64,000 bases of DNA. Origin: Gammaproteobacteria bacterium UBA2679 (GTDB lineage: Bacteria; Pseudomonadota; Gammaproteobacteria; Pseudomonadales; Oleiphilaceae). Under the pieces are notes generated by a model. It made no database searches, was not told where the DNA came from, and saw only the letters and a program-made list of their open reading frames with translations. Position numbers and translations under genes: made by a program. Shown here one piece after another: positions 55,091 through 63,374 of the stretch (position 1 is its first letter; every line of letters begins with the position of its first letter). Location of the stretch: positions 248,001 through 312,000 of the forward strand of contig DEMD01000003.1 of NCBI GenBank assembly GCA_002354735.1, written 5' to 3'.

Positions 55091-56269
55091 TCAGGCCAGG
55101 GTTCTGTCTATGAAGGAGTGCAACGAACGCTCACAATGAGCCGGAATGGCCGTAAACTCAAGGCTGCTGATATAGTCGTTTCTGTCTTTGCTGGTCCGCA
55201 GAACCTTGGCATAGATGTCATGGTCAGTGGGCGAGGCCATGGCAAGGCTGAAGGGAAACTTGATGTTGGAAAAGGGCTCGAGAAACTCGCTTGTGCGGGC
55301 GCGCATGCCGTAGTAACCCAGGTCAAGTATCTCACCCTCACCCACCTGCGCAGCAATGGTCGTACCTTCTATGCGCCAGTACTGCATTGGCAGATGCACA
55401 GGCACGCGAGGGCTCTTGCGATCGTCACAGCGAGGTATATGCAAGGTCCTGGACGAACCAGGCTCCTCGACTACTGAATCCGGGTCGGCGGCAAGCTCAA
55501 CACTGGTAAGTTCGAATATCCGTAGCGGCCGTGGCTGCCCCTTCACGAAGACGTCTGCCGGTTCGCCAACAGCAACATAACGCGAGACCAGTGAATACAG
55601 TGGTGCCGTCAGAAGCACCTGCCCTCGCAGACTGTGGGCTTCGACTCGCGCGGCAACGTTCACCGTCTCGCCAATCACCGTGTATTCACCGTGCGATTCG
55701 CACCCGAGGGTGGTCGCCACGACTTCGCCGCAGTTCAGTCCAACGCCGATATAGACGGCATCGAGGCCCAGCCGGGCTGCAAACAAATTTACTTCTTCCA
55801 TGGCATGCTGCATTTCTGCAGCACAGCGAACAGCATCGAGACTCGAACGGCGGGGCTTGCGCTTGTTCTTCAGGCCAAAAACAGCCATCACGCTATCGCC
55901 CATGAACTTGTCGACGAAACCATCGTACTTGTAGATGAGCTCCACCATTCTGGTGAAGAAGAAATTGAGCAGGGCGACGATCTGGGTAGGACGATTGGAG
56001 GCAGTGAGCTGGGTAAAGCCACGAATGTCGGCAATGAGTACCGTAGCGATCTTGAGCTCTGGCGTCAGCTTCAGCGGTGAAGGATCGACAATTTCGCGAA
56101 TCGCCGTGGTAATGGCTCCACGAGAGGTGCGAGTCAGGCTGCCGGACACTCCGTTTGATGCCGCCCTGCCTTCCGGAGGGCTAATAGCAAGCGCTCTCCT
56201 GCGCTCGTCTCCAAGCAACTCGAGAGTGAAGTCGGTTAATTCCTCGACCAGACGGGATTTGGACTGCAT
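55091..56269 (-). CDS. Class III nucleotidyl cyclase with C-terminal PilZ-like domain
   Basis: A 392-residue soluble protein. The cyclase domain (about 60-250) keeps both metal aspartates (VLIADIRGF and DKFMGDSVMAVFG), the base-selecting lysine (DKF) and the transition-state Asn/Arg pair (ETVNVAARVE), so it should be active, probably on ATP. From about residue 280 a PilZ-like domain follows: DRKSPRVPV matches RxxxR and ILDLGYYGMR matches D-x-[GS]-x-x-G with Gly instead of Ser. This would join cAMP production to c-di-GMP sensing in one protein. It stands alone, 79 bases upstream of adhC on the same strand. Confidence 0.85.
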   Translation of the reverse strand: MQSKSRLVEELTDFTLELLGDERRRALAISPPEGRAASNGVSGSLTRTSRGAITTAIREIVDPSPLKLTPELKIATVLIADIRGFTQLTASNRPTQIVALLNFFFTRMVELIYKYDGFVDKFMGDSVMAVFGLKNKRKPRRSSLDAVRCAAEMQHAMEEVNLFAARLGLDAVYIGVGLNCGEVVATTLGCESHGEYTVIGETVNVAARVEAHSLRGQVLLTAPLYSLVSRYVAVGEPADVFVKGQPRPLRIFELTSVELAADPDSVVEEPGSSRTLHIPRCDDRKSPRVPVHLPMQYWRIEGTTIAAQVGEGEILDLGYYGMRARTSEFLEPFSNIKFPFSLAMASPTDHDIYAKVLRTSKDRNDYISSLEFTAIPAHCERSLHSFIDRTLA

Positions 56270-56359
56270 CGCTTGTTATTATTGCCTTTCGTCATCCACT
56301 GATATTTTGATAATGGTCTGCAGGACCACGGGTGTCAATTGAACCGACGCATTAAATTA

Positions 56360-57013
56360 ATGACAATTGCAGACGAGATCAGCCAGTGCCGCTTCTGTGA
56401 GCATGCCGGTCTGATTCCGGAAGCGAAGCCGGTCTTCCAGCTCCCACCCGCGGCTCGTATCGGCATCTTCAGCCAGGCGCCGGGAAACAAGGCCCACCTG
56501 AAGGGTCTGCCCTTTTACGACCCCTCTGGTGTGCGGCTACGCAGCTGGTTGGGCGTCGATGAAGAAGCTTTCTATGAATCAGGCAAATTTGCCATTGTGC
56601 CGATGGCATTCTGCTTTCCAGGCTATGACGGCAGTGGCAAAACTGGTAAGGGCGGCGACAAACCGCCCGTGCCCGAGTGTGCCGAGCGATGGCGCGATCG
56701 GCTCATGGCGCAGCTTATGCCGCAGCTCGACCTGGTGCTGCTTATCGGCCAGTATGCCCAGCGCTGGCACCTGCCGGAGCTGCGTCATCTATCCATGACC
56801 GCACGCGTGGCGAACTGGCGTTCCGCCATGGTGACACCTAGGGCAGGCGAACCGATTCTGCTGCCCATGCCTCATCCGTCCTGGCGTAACACCGCCTGGC
56901 TGAAGAAAAATCCGTGGTTTGAAGACGAGTTCGTACCGGTGCTTCAAGCCAGGGTTCGACAGGCGATGCAGCACTCGCCCCACCAGGCTCGTCAATTGGA
57001 CACGACAATATGA
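56360..57013 (+). CDS. Uracil-DNA glycosylase superfamily protein
   Basis: A 217-residue protein of the UDG superfamily (COG1573-like). Features: CRFCEHAG near the N terminus, motif A-like IGIFSQAPGNKAHLKGLPFYDPSG, WLGVDEEAFY, LVLLIGQYAQ and the motif B HPSWRN in LPMPHPSWRN. Motif A lacks the acidic residue that follows GEAPG in many family-4 enzymes, so activity on uracil is uncertain. Start ATG 56360 is preferred; an in-frame TTG lies 21 bases upstream. No clear ribosome-binding site. It overlaps the next gene by four bases (ATGA). Confidence 0.82.
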   Translation: MTIADEISQCRFCEHAGLIPEAKPVFQLPPAARIGIFSQAPGNKAHLKGLPFYDPSGVRLRSWLGVDEEAFYESGKFAIVPMAFCFPGYDGSGKTGKGGDKPPVPECAERWRDRLMAQLMPQLDLVLLIGQYAQRWHLPELRHLSMTARVANWRSAMVTPRAGEPILLPMPHPSWRNTAWLKKNPWFEDEFVPVLQARVRQAMQHSPHQARQLDTTI

Positions 57014-57339
57014 CCTATATCATCGGCATCATAGTGGCCGCAGTATTTGGCTATCTCATACTTACGAACCTCCAGTCGACGGACCCGAAGGATGAGGCCG
57101 CGGCGCGGGAAATACTCGAGCTGCATCGACACCGGACCGACGTGAGCGAAGACGAGATCCTTGCTGTTCTGCAAAAGCACGGGCGAAACCGGGCACAGGG
57201 CGAGCAGGTCGCACGTATGTTGTTGGTAAGATTTCGAAAAGTCGGTAAATTCGAGAACGACAGAATTCACGCAATGCCACAGGTCAGGCGCGCTGTGGCA
57301 AAACTGCCTGTTACTGTTGCCAATTCAGCTGCTCAATAG
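57010..57339 (+). CDS. Small membrane-anchored hypothetical protein
   Basis: A 109-residue protein. An N-terminal transmembrane helix (about 3-20, IIGIIVAAVFGYLILTNL) is followed by a charged helical domain: DEAAAREILELHRHR, DVSEDEILAVLQKHG, EQVARMLLVRFRKVG. The last 25 residues are polar. I recognise no family. Its ATG overlaps the stop of the glycosylase-like gene, so the two are translationally coupled. Topology suggests that the soluble part is cytoplasmic. Confidence 0.65.
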   Translation: MTYIIGIIVAAVFGYLILTNLQSTDPKDEAAAREILELHRHRTDVSEDEILAVLQKHGRNRAQGEQVARMLLVRFRKVGKFENDRIHAMPQVRRAVAKLPVTVANSAAQ

Positions 57340-57373
57340 CGCACTGGATTTATAATCACCATAAGGACTCTAC

Positions 57374-58696
57374 ATGACAACAAAGAAGAACGGCCCCACC
57401 ACCAAAAAGGCTTCCAAACCTGCTGCACCGGCGCCAAAGACTGCCGGGAAGGCGGCAAAGGCTCAGGAGACATCACCCCAGTATGACCTGATCATATTTG
57501 GCGCCACCAGCTTCGTCGGCGAACTCGTTGCCGAGTATCTGCTGGAAACCTACGGCGTGGGTCGCGAACTGAAGTGGGCCGCCGCCGGCCGCTCGCGTAA
57601 CAAGCTGCGTGATATGCGCAGCAAGCTCGGGCCCGGCGCAGCAAACCTGCCGCTCATCATTGCAGACGCCAATGACAGCGCCTCGCTCGCCAATATGTGT
57701 GCGCAAACCAAGGTCGTGCTCACCACGGTTGGGCCTTACGCGCTCTATGGTGAACCGCTGGTAAAGGTCTGCGCCAAGACCGGTACCGACTATTGCGATC
57801 TCGCAGGCGAAGTGCAGTGGATCAAACAGATGATCGATCGCTATGAGCAGGATGCCCGTGCCTCTGGTGCACGTATCGTCCACTGCTGTGGCTTCGATTC
57901 GATCCCATCGGATCTCGGCGTACATTTCCTGCAACAGACAGCCATGGAACGCTTTGGCGAGCCCTGCAATCACGTAAGCATGCGCGTCAAGGGCGCGAAG
58001 GGTGAATTCTCTGGTGGCACGGTTGCCAGCCTGATGAATGTGATCAAGGAGGCAAAGAACGACCCCGAGCTTCGGAAGCAGCTGAGCGACCCTTACCTCA
58101 TTTGCCCGGACAGCCATCATCCGGACACCCGGCAGCCTGACGCGAATACACCGCGCTACGACGCCGACTTCCGTTCATGGACAGCGCCGTTCATCATGGC
58201 GGCCATCAATACCAGGGTCGTCCATCGCAGTAATGGCCTCAAACAGGCCGAATACGGCAAGGACTTCACTTATAGTGAAGCCACCCTTACCGGTCGAGGA
58301 GTAAAAGGTCGCCTGGCCGCCTATGCCGTAACTGGTGCAACGGCCGCGTTCATGGTGGGCTCGGCCATTAAACCCACACGCTGGGCCATCGAAACCTTCC
58401 TCGTACCCAAGCCGGGTGAAGGGCCTGATCAGGCCTCGCGGAATGCTGGTTATTTCGACCTGCGGTTCAAGGGGAAGACAAAAGGTGGTGCCAAAATCAG
58501 CATCAAGGTCACTGGCGAACGCGATCCTGGCTATGGCTGCACTGCGAGGATGATGTCGCAAGCGGCCATTTGTCTGGCACAGGATGTGAGCAAACTGAAA
58601 GGCGGTTTCTGGACGCCTTCAACGGCTATGGGCACGCCACTTATCGAGCGCCTGACAAAGCGCGCCGGCATGACCTTCGAGGAACTGGACGCCTGA
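57374..58696 (+). CDS. Saccharopine dehydrogenase-like oxidoreductase with basic N-terminal tail
   Basis: A 440-residue protein. Residues from about 38 carry a Rossmann fold, YDLIIFGATSFVGELVAEYL, with AAGRSRNKL, TTVGPYALYGEPLVKVC, TDYCDLAGE and HCCGFDSIPSDLGVHFL, the pattern of the trans-acting enoyl reductase/saccharopine dehydrogenase-like group. Members reduce polyketide or lipid precursors; the substrate here is unknown. The first 35 residues are Lys/Ala/Pro/Thr-rich (TTKKASKPAAPAPKTAGKAA), a disordered tail resembling that of the AlgP-like protein at 31.5 kb. Confidence 0.85.
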   Translation: MTTKKNGPTTKKASKPAAPAPKTAGKAAKAQETSPQYDLIIFGATSFVGELVAEYLLETYGVGRELKWAAAGRSRNKLRDMRSKLGPGAANLPLIIADANDSASLANMCAQTKVVLTTVGPYALYGEPLVKVCAKTGTDYCDLAGEVQWIKQMIDRYEQDARASGARIVHCCGFDSIPSDLGVHFLQQTAMERFGEPCNHVSMRVKGAKGEFSGGTVASLMNVIKEAKNDPELRKQLSDPYLICPDSHHPDTRQPDANTPRYDADFRSWTAPFIMAAINTRVVHRSNGLKQAEYGKDFTYSEATLTGRGVKGRLAAYAVTGATAAFMVGSAIKPTRWAIETFLVPKPGEGPDQASRNAGYFDLRFKGKTKGGAKISIKVTGERDPGYGCTARMMSQAAICLAQDVSKLKGGFWTPSTAMGTPLIERLTKRAGMTFEELDA

Positions 58697-58713
58697 AGCG
58701 TTTAGCAAGGTGA

Positions 58714-58740
58714 AACGCTGGCGCAGATTGCGCCAGCGTT
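58714..58740. terminator. Perfect 12-bp hairpin between convergent genes
   Basis: AACGCTGGCGCA (58714-58725) and TGCGCCAGCGTT (58729-58740) are perfectly complementary around a GAT loop, midway between the convergent 58696 and 58777 stops. U-runs are absent on both strands, but the position and stability suggest a bidirectional transcription barrier or a 3' mRNA stabiliser. Confidence 0.6.
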
Positions 58741-58776
58741 GAAGGCAGTAGCCTTTATCCCTGCCCAGAAGGGACT

Positions 58777-60018
58777 TTAGCGTGTAGGACCGACCTGAAT
58801 CAGCAGGCTGGTATTAAAGGTCTGATTGCCCTGGATGTACTGCGCATTCACCCTCACCGACGTCAACGCGGTGATATTGGTGAGCGTGTTGATTTCCAGG
58901 AAACCGTCTCGGTCTATGGTTGCTATGGTATCGCCCTCACCCTGTGGGATCTGCCAGGTAATTTCTTCGCGGTCAGTGTCTGCGAAATCGACTGTACCGC
59001 GCTCGCCATTCGACAATACGCCATAAAGCTCGAGTTCGACCCGGTCGCCTGCCACAAGATTGCCGGTGCGAGGATTCACGATAACAATGTCGTTAATGCC
59101 GATAGCGTTCGCTGAGACCGTACCTTCCAGCCCCCCACAACTCGCCGTTATTTCAGCTGTACCTGGAGCGATCCCCTTCAAGACACCCGCGCTATCAACT
59201 GTGGCTGCAGCCTGATTGGCAGTGCTCCAGTTGACTGACGGCGTGATTGGCTGCGAAGGCGTGCCGTTAGAGAAAATTCCTGTCGCGGTCAGATTCACAG
59301 ATCCGCCTACCTGAACCGTCGTAGTACCGGTACTACCGCCCTGCCCTGCCACAGTGATGCCAGACAAGGTATCACTGACTGCAAGTGGCGCAGGGGCAGA
59401 AACCACCCCACCAAGCGAGGCGGTAATATCACTGCCGCCGGCAGCACGAGTGAGAATCGTACCGTTTTCGTCTATCGTGGCCACTTCCGGGGCTGATGAG
59501 GTCCACTGGAGACCGTTGAGCGGCCTTGAGGTGCCATCACTGTAATTACCACTTGCCGTTGCGCGCGTCGACAGACACTCGTTAACCGGGTCCGCGGACG
59601 CCAGCGCGGCACTGATGCTCACCAGCGCGGCATTACTTACACTGACCTCGAGCGCGGCGTTGAATTGCCCCCAGTTTGCGCTGATGGTTACTGGAATCAC
59701 GCCATCGGTCTGGCCTGCGGTAAACTTCCCACCTGTGATCCGCGCAGCAGAGCTGTCGCTGCTACGCCACTCGACCCGACTGGTGACATCAAAGGTCGTT
59801 CCGTCCTTTCGTGTCGCCAGCGCCGAAAATTCCCAGGCTTCGCCGGGTGCAAAAATCGTCTTGTCATTGGCTGACTGTAGCGCGATGCTGGCCACGTTTT
59901 CTCTGGCGATAACGACTGCGCGTTCGAGTGATTCACTTTCATCCTCCCCCGAGCAGCCCGAGATCATGAGTGCACCGAGCGCTGCCAGGGCGAGACGCTT
60001 CCACAGGCTAGAATTCAT
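58777..60018 (-). CDS. Lipoprotein with tandem bacterial Ig-like (BIG2) domains
   Basis: A 413-residue exported protein. The signal ends LGALMISGCSGEDES (lipobox cysteine about 22). The rest is Thr/Ser/Gly-rich, with repeated BIG2-like units: VEWRSSDSSAARITGGKFTA, LQWTSSAPEVATIDENG, VNWSTANQAAATVDSAGVLKG (each given in part) and GTAEITASCGG. BIG2 domains occur in surface and adhesion proteins. It lies downstream of, and overlaps by 11 bases, a beta-barrel outer-membrane protein gene, suggesting a surface-exposed pair. No catalytic domain is evident. Confidence 0.85.
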   Translation of the reverse strand: MNSSLWKRLALAALGALMISGCSGEDESESLERAVVIARENVASIALQSANDKTIFAPGEAWEFSALATRKDGTTFDVTSRVEWRSSDSSAARITGGKFTAGQTDGVIPVTISANWGQFNAALEVSVSNAALVSISAALASADPVNECLSTRATASGNYSDGTSRPLNGLQWTSSAPEVATIDENGTILTRAAGGSDITASLGGVVSAPAPLAVSDTLSGITVAGQGGSTGTTTVQVGGSVNLTATGIFSNGTPSQPITPSVNWSTANQAAATVDSAGVLKGIAPGTAEITASCGGLEGTVSANAIGINDIVIVNPRTGNLVAGDRVELELYGVLSNGERGTVDFADTDREEITWQIPQGEGDTIATIDRDGFLEINTLTNITALTSVRVNAQYIQGNQTFNTSLLIQVGPTR

Positions 60019-60613
60019 AGACTGCTCCCAGGATCGCTGCTTTAACAGTCACATCACCGTCCAGGAATACATGCTGGTAGCCGCCTCTGAGAATGATTGG
60101 CACCGACTGCAATCGTTCTTCCAGGCGGAATTGCAGGCTTGGTCCGCGATAATCCTGTGCGCCAGGCTCACCACTATCGCCTGCGGTGGTGTCCAGTTCG
60201 TAAGTGGTATAACCCAGACCAAGGGCAATGCTGCTCTGCCCACTGAAGGTACCCCCAGCGAAGACATGGGCGCCAGCGGCAAACTTCACAGCCATTTCGG
60301 CCGCATCACTGTCATCGTCGTACACACCGGTACCAGCGTTGATTTCGGTGGTGACAAGCTCATTGATACGGTAGCCGAAGTCAGCCTGCACGACCGCGGG
60401 ACTGAACTTTTCACCGCCGGCATCGACAAACAGCATGCCGACACTGAGCCCTGCATAGGGGCCGCGCTTGTAGTCAGGTTTGTCGATCACATCAAGCGCG
60501 TAGGCGGGCGCGAGCGGACAGATCAGGCCGGCGAAAAGAAGCGCGCGGGTGCTGGCGGCCAGAGGCTGTGGTCGGGGCACTGGAGGTAGAATCCTAGATT
60601 GGCGGAGTTTCAA
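60008..60613 (-). CDS. Small outer-membrane beta-barrel protein
   Basis: A 201-residue exported protein. A signal peptide of about 39 residues ends PAYA before LDVIDKPDY. The mature part alternates hydrophobic and polar residues in strands typical of an eight-strand barrel (GPYAGLSVGMLFVDAG, VVQADFGYRI, SSIALGLGYTTYELD, SLQFRLEERL, IILRGGYQHVF) and ends in phenylalanine (AILGAVYEF), the C-terminal signature of Bam substrates. The family is not identified. It is translationally coupled to the Ig-like lipoprotein downstream. Confidence 0.75.
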   Translation of the reverse strand: MKLRQSRILPPVPRPQPLAASTRALLFAGLICPLAPAYALDVIDKPDYKRGPYAGLSVGMLFVDAGGEKFSPAVVQADFGYRINELVTTEINAGTGVYDDDSDAAEMAVKFAAGAHVFAGGTFSGQSSIALGLGYTTYELDTTAGDSGEPGAQDYRGPSLQFRLEERLQSVPIILRGGYQHVFLDGDVTVKAAILGAVYEF

Positions 60614-60692
60614 ACTGACGATCTCTTGGGGTCACACGAAATTTCCACGAGTTGTACCTGTCTGGGCTCAAGCGGTCAACCATGCGTTCGGA

Positions 60693-61910
60693 TCATTCGT
60701 TGGCTATGAAATAGCAGAGACAGTCACTGAGGGCTATATCTGCTCGTGTAGTCATCATAAAGAAGCGTGTACTGTGCTTTGTTACCAGATCGTAACCCCG
60801 AAGTCCGAAATAGTCTGTGACGCTGGCCACCCCAATATGACTTTTTACCGAAAGTTTTCCGACAGCTTCAGGTCGCATCCTCGCGATAACCGTATCAGGG
60901 CCGACTGCACCGAAGTTCAGTGAGTCGGCATCTTCTGCCAGCACGATATCCTCACCGAGGTCCACCGCGATCCGCTCGTTCTGGTGGTAGTCAACGGCGT
61001 CGCAATACGCGATGGCAGTAGAGGCTTCGAGTTGCAGCCGCATTGGATTGCGAAAGACCCTGGTCTGCATGGCCTGCTCCGCGCCGGCATCGGGCTCCAG
61101 AGCACGCTGTCCCGGAATCTGACAATACCGTCGCAGCCCCTCGCAGGCAATCAGCACGGCATTGCTGTCGCCGACACCGCCACATTCGATCGTCACGGTG
61201 GGAACGGAGCGCTCACTGAGCTCCATCAAAGCACCCAGACGAAGATCTGTCACGATCATATCGCAGGTCCAGAGCGCCGTGAGGGCCTTGTGACACACAT
61301 CGTCACACACTGAAACGGCGAAGGCGGGCCCCTTCCCGGAGGTATTGTGAATGTCGACAAGGCTATCTGGCGCATATTCTCGAATACTCGCCAGGATGGC
61401 TTCAGCCAGAGCGAAATCGTCATCTACTGGCACCGCGCCTGCCTTCGTTACACCGTTCGGGCTGAAGAAACACCGGTTGAGGTCACGGCGCCCGGGCAGG
61501 AAGCGATGATGGAACGGCTGTTCATGCAAAGCGGCAGCTGGATTCGCGATAATGCAGGCAACGCTGCCGTGTATCTGCAGGTTCATTCGAAGCAGACGCA
61601 ACAGGGCAAGCAGCCCTGATGGTTCGTTGCCGTGAAGCAAGGTGATGACGAGGCGTCTGGATGCAGCAGTGGGCAACCCGGACGAGCCCGATGGCGACTC
61701 GCCGTTCTCGTCATTCAGATGCAGCATGCACGGCCCTGGCAGCAGACGCAGGAAGCGCGCAGCGATCGCCCGCTCCCGACGCAGCACCGCATCGCCATCT
61801 GCCTCAGCGACTGCCTTGTATGCCTGCTCGACCGGCTGTGATTCTGCCTCTGCCAACAGCGCCCGGGCCTGCGACAGTGTCAGCGAGGGTAAACCGGCAG
61901 GTGTAGTCAC
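60693..61910 (-). CDS. AstE/AspA-like zinc deacylase (M14 family)
   Basis: A 405-residue protein of the succinylglutamate desuccinylase/aspartoacylase family. Zinc and substrate motifs: LLHGNEPSGLLALLRLL (HxxE), LPGRRDLNRCFF (RDLNR), and DSLVDIHNTSGKGPAFAVSV (third ligand His). An extended N terminus (about 85 residues) and a C-terminal domain make it longer than AspA. The reaction is probably hydrolysis of an N-acyl amino acid or peptide-like amide. It overlaps the upstream GCS2-type ligase by four bases, so both act in one pathway; no astABCD genes are nearby, which argues against arginine catabolism. Confidence 0.83.
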   Translation of the reverse strand: MTTPAGLPSLTLSQARALLAEAESQPVEQAYKAVAEADGDAVLRRERAIAARFLRLLPGPCMLHLNDENGESPSGSSGLPTAASRRLVITLLHGNEPSGLLALLRLLRMNLQIHGSVACIIANPAAALHEQPFHHRFLPGRRDLNRCFFSPNGVTKAGAVPVDDDFALAEAILASIREYAPDSLVDIHNTSGKGPAFAVSVCDDVCHKALTALWTCDMIVTDLRLGALMELSERSVPTVTIECGGVGDSNAVLIACEGLRRYCQIPGQRALEPDAGAEQAMQTRVFRNPMRLQLEASTAIAYCDAVDYHQNERIAVDLGEDIVLAEDADSLNFGAVGPDTVIARMRPEAVGKLSVKSHIGVASVTDYFGLRGYDLVTKHSTRFFMMTTRADIALSDCLCYFIANE

Positions 61911-63370
61911 AGGATATCCCAGCGCGCGACCGGCGTATTACTCAAGGCGCGAGTACGGTATTCATTGACCAGAACTCGCAAGGCCTCCGAACGTTCGGTA
62001 CCCGCTGCAGTCAGCTTCGCCAGACTCCCCAGCAGCCAGCGACTGCCATTCTGCCCACTGGCCAGCGTGTCACCGGCTATGCTCACTGCCCTGCTGATAT
62101 CGCTGGTAGCCACGTCCAGCCCCGCAAGACCGCCCGACACCATAGGCAGCAATTCTTCAAGGATGTCCACCACCGTTCGCTCCCTGAGGGTCCTGCTGTC
62201 GATGTCTGGCCAGAGCATGATCGCGTCCAGACCGTGATGTGCAGCGTTGTAGAAATTCTCGGCAGCGTATCGGAAAGGCAGACCCGGAATGATGGTATTG
62301 ATGTAAGGCTTCATCGCCTCGATGAGACCGACAAAGATCGCAGCATTCGCGCACATGTCGGCGCAGGTCGGCCCCGCTGGCAGCGCGCGCAGCTCGATTC
62401 TGACATGACCGCCATCAGCGGGATCGTATATCGGTCGGTTCCATGACCAGATCGACCCCTGATGTAGTCTCATCGCGCTGAGCTCACCGGGCGCTGTCGT
62501 CTCCGGCATCACCGGCATCAGCGGTGGAAACAGATAGGCCCCCTCTACGAATAGCTCATGAATGCCCTCGCGGAGCCAGCCGTTGCCAAAGCCGACGCGT
62601 GGTGGCAGACGCGCGCGGAAGGTGTGGGCCACCCTGCTATCGACGGATTGCTCGAACAGCGGGATTCGCGTTTCCTGCCAGAGACGCTTGCCGAACAGGA
62701 GCGGTGAATTTGCGGCGAGGGCCGTCATCAGTGGCGTTAGCAGAGAAGCCGTATTCCAGACATCGCGGAAATCGGCCGGCTCGACACGATAATGAAACTG
62801 AAAAGAGGTATTGGCACCCTCGAGCGTCACATCACCCCAGCGCAGGTCGAGCGTCTCGGCACCTTTGATATGTATGGCGAAGTCTTCACCTCGTCGCTGC
62901 CTCAGCGCATCCGAAAGCGCATGGTAACGCGGGAGATCGGTCATCGCCTGCGGGCCCAGCTGACTGGTGGTCAGGGTTGGCAGAATGCCAATCGGCACAA
63001 TTCCTGCCCCGCAGCTCGCAGCATTCCTGTCGAGCCGGAGCAAAGTCTGCTGAAGCGTTTTCTCGATACTGGCGAACGGGCTGCCCCGCGCGGGGACAGG
63101 TTCGAGATTATATTCGAGATTGAAGCGGTTGAGCTCAAGCGTCAGCCCGGGATCACCCGAGGCCTCACGAATGGCCTCATTGGCATGCACTACCTGGGCA
63201 TCCTGGTCGACGAGATATAGTTCAACTTCTGCGCCAAAGCTCGCAGGACCAGCGCCAAAACCGGGACGATCGAGAATAGCTCTGAATTCGTTCAGATCCT
63301 CGAGCAGCTGAGCGCGGAAACGCTCATAGTCCGCCGCTACGAAATCTGTTTTATCAATTGACTGGCCCAG
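61907..63370 (-). CDS. GCS2-type carboxylate-amine ligase (glutamate-cysteine ligase-like), no conventional start codon
   Basis: Related to glutamate-cysteine ligase 2/YbdK ligases that use ATP to form amide bonds. Family segments: LTLELNRFNLEYNLEPV, SFQFHYRVEPADF, HVRIELRALPAGPTCADM and the YNAAHHGLDA region. The first conventional start is GTG 63190, yet the frame is open for 60 further codons and encodes YERFRAQLLEDLNEF and FGAEVELYLVD, the latter containing the ExE metal site essential to the family. That stretch has no ATG, GTG or TTG. Coordinates use CTG 63370 (487 residues); ATT 63358 is the alternative. It follows ureG and overlaps the deacylase gene. Confidence 0.82.
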   Translation of the reverse strand: MGQSIDKTDFVAADYERFRAQLLEDLNEFRAILDRPGFGAGPASFGAEVELYLVDQDAQVVHANEAIREASGDPGLTLELNRFNLEYNLEPVPARGSPFASIEKTLQQTLLRLDRNAASCGAGIVPIGILPTLTTSQLGPQAMTDLPRYHALSDALRQRRGEDFAIHIKGAETLDLRWGDVTLEGANTSFQFHYRVEPADFRDVWNTASLLTPLMTALAANSPLLFGKRLWQETRIPLFEQSVDSRVAHTFRARLPPRVGFGNGWLREGIHELFVEGAYLFPPLMPVMPETTAPGELSAMRLHQGSIWSWNRPIYDPADGGHVRIELRALPAGPTCADMCANAAIFVGLIEAMKPYINTIIPGLPFRYAAENFYNAAHHGLDAIMLWPDIDSRTLRERTVVDILEELLPMVSGGLAGLDVATSDISRAVSIAGDTLASGQNGSRWLLGSLAKLTAAGTERSEALRVLVNEYRTRALSNTPVARWDIL

Positions 63371-63374
63371 TCAG

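Noticed and set aside
60693..61910. Arginine succinyltransferase pathway gene astE
   Set aside because: The protein is longer than AstE, no astABCD genes are adjacent, and it is coupled to a GCS2-type ligase instead.
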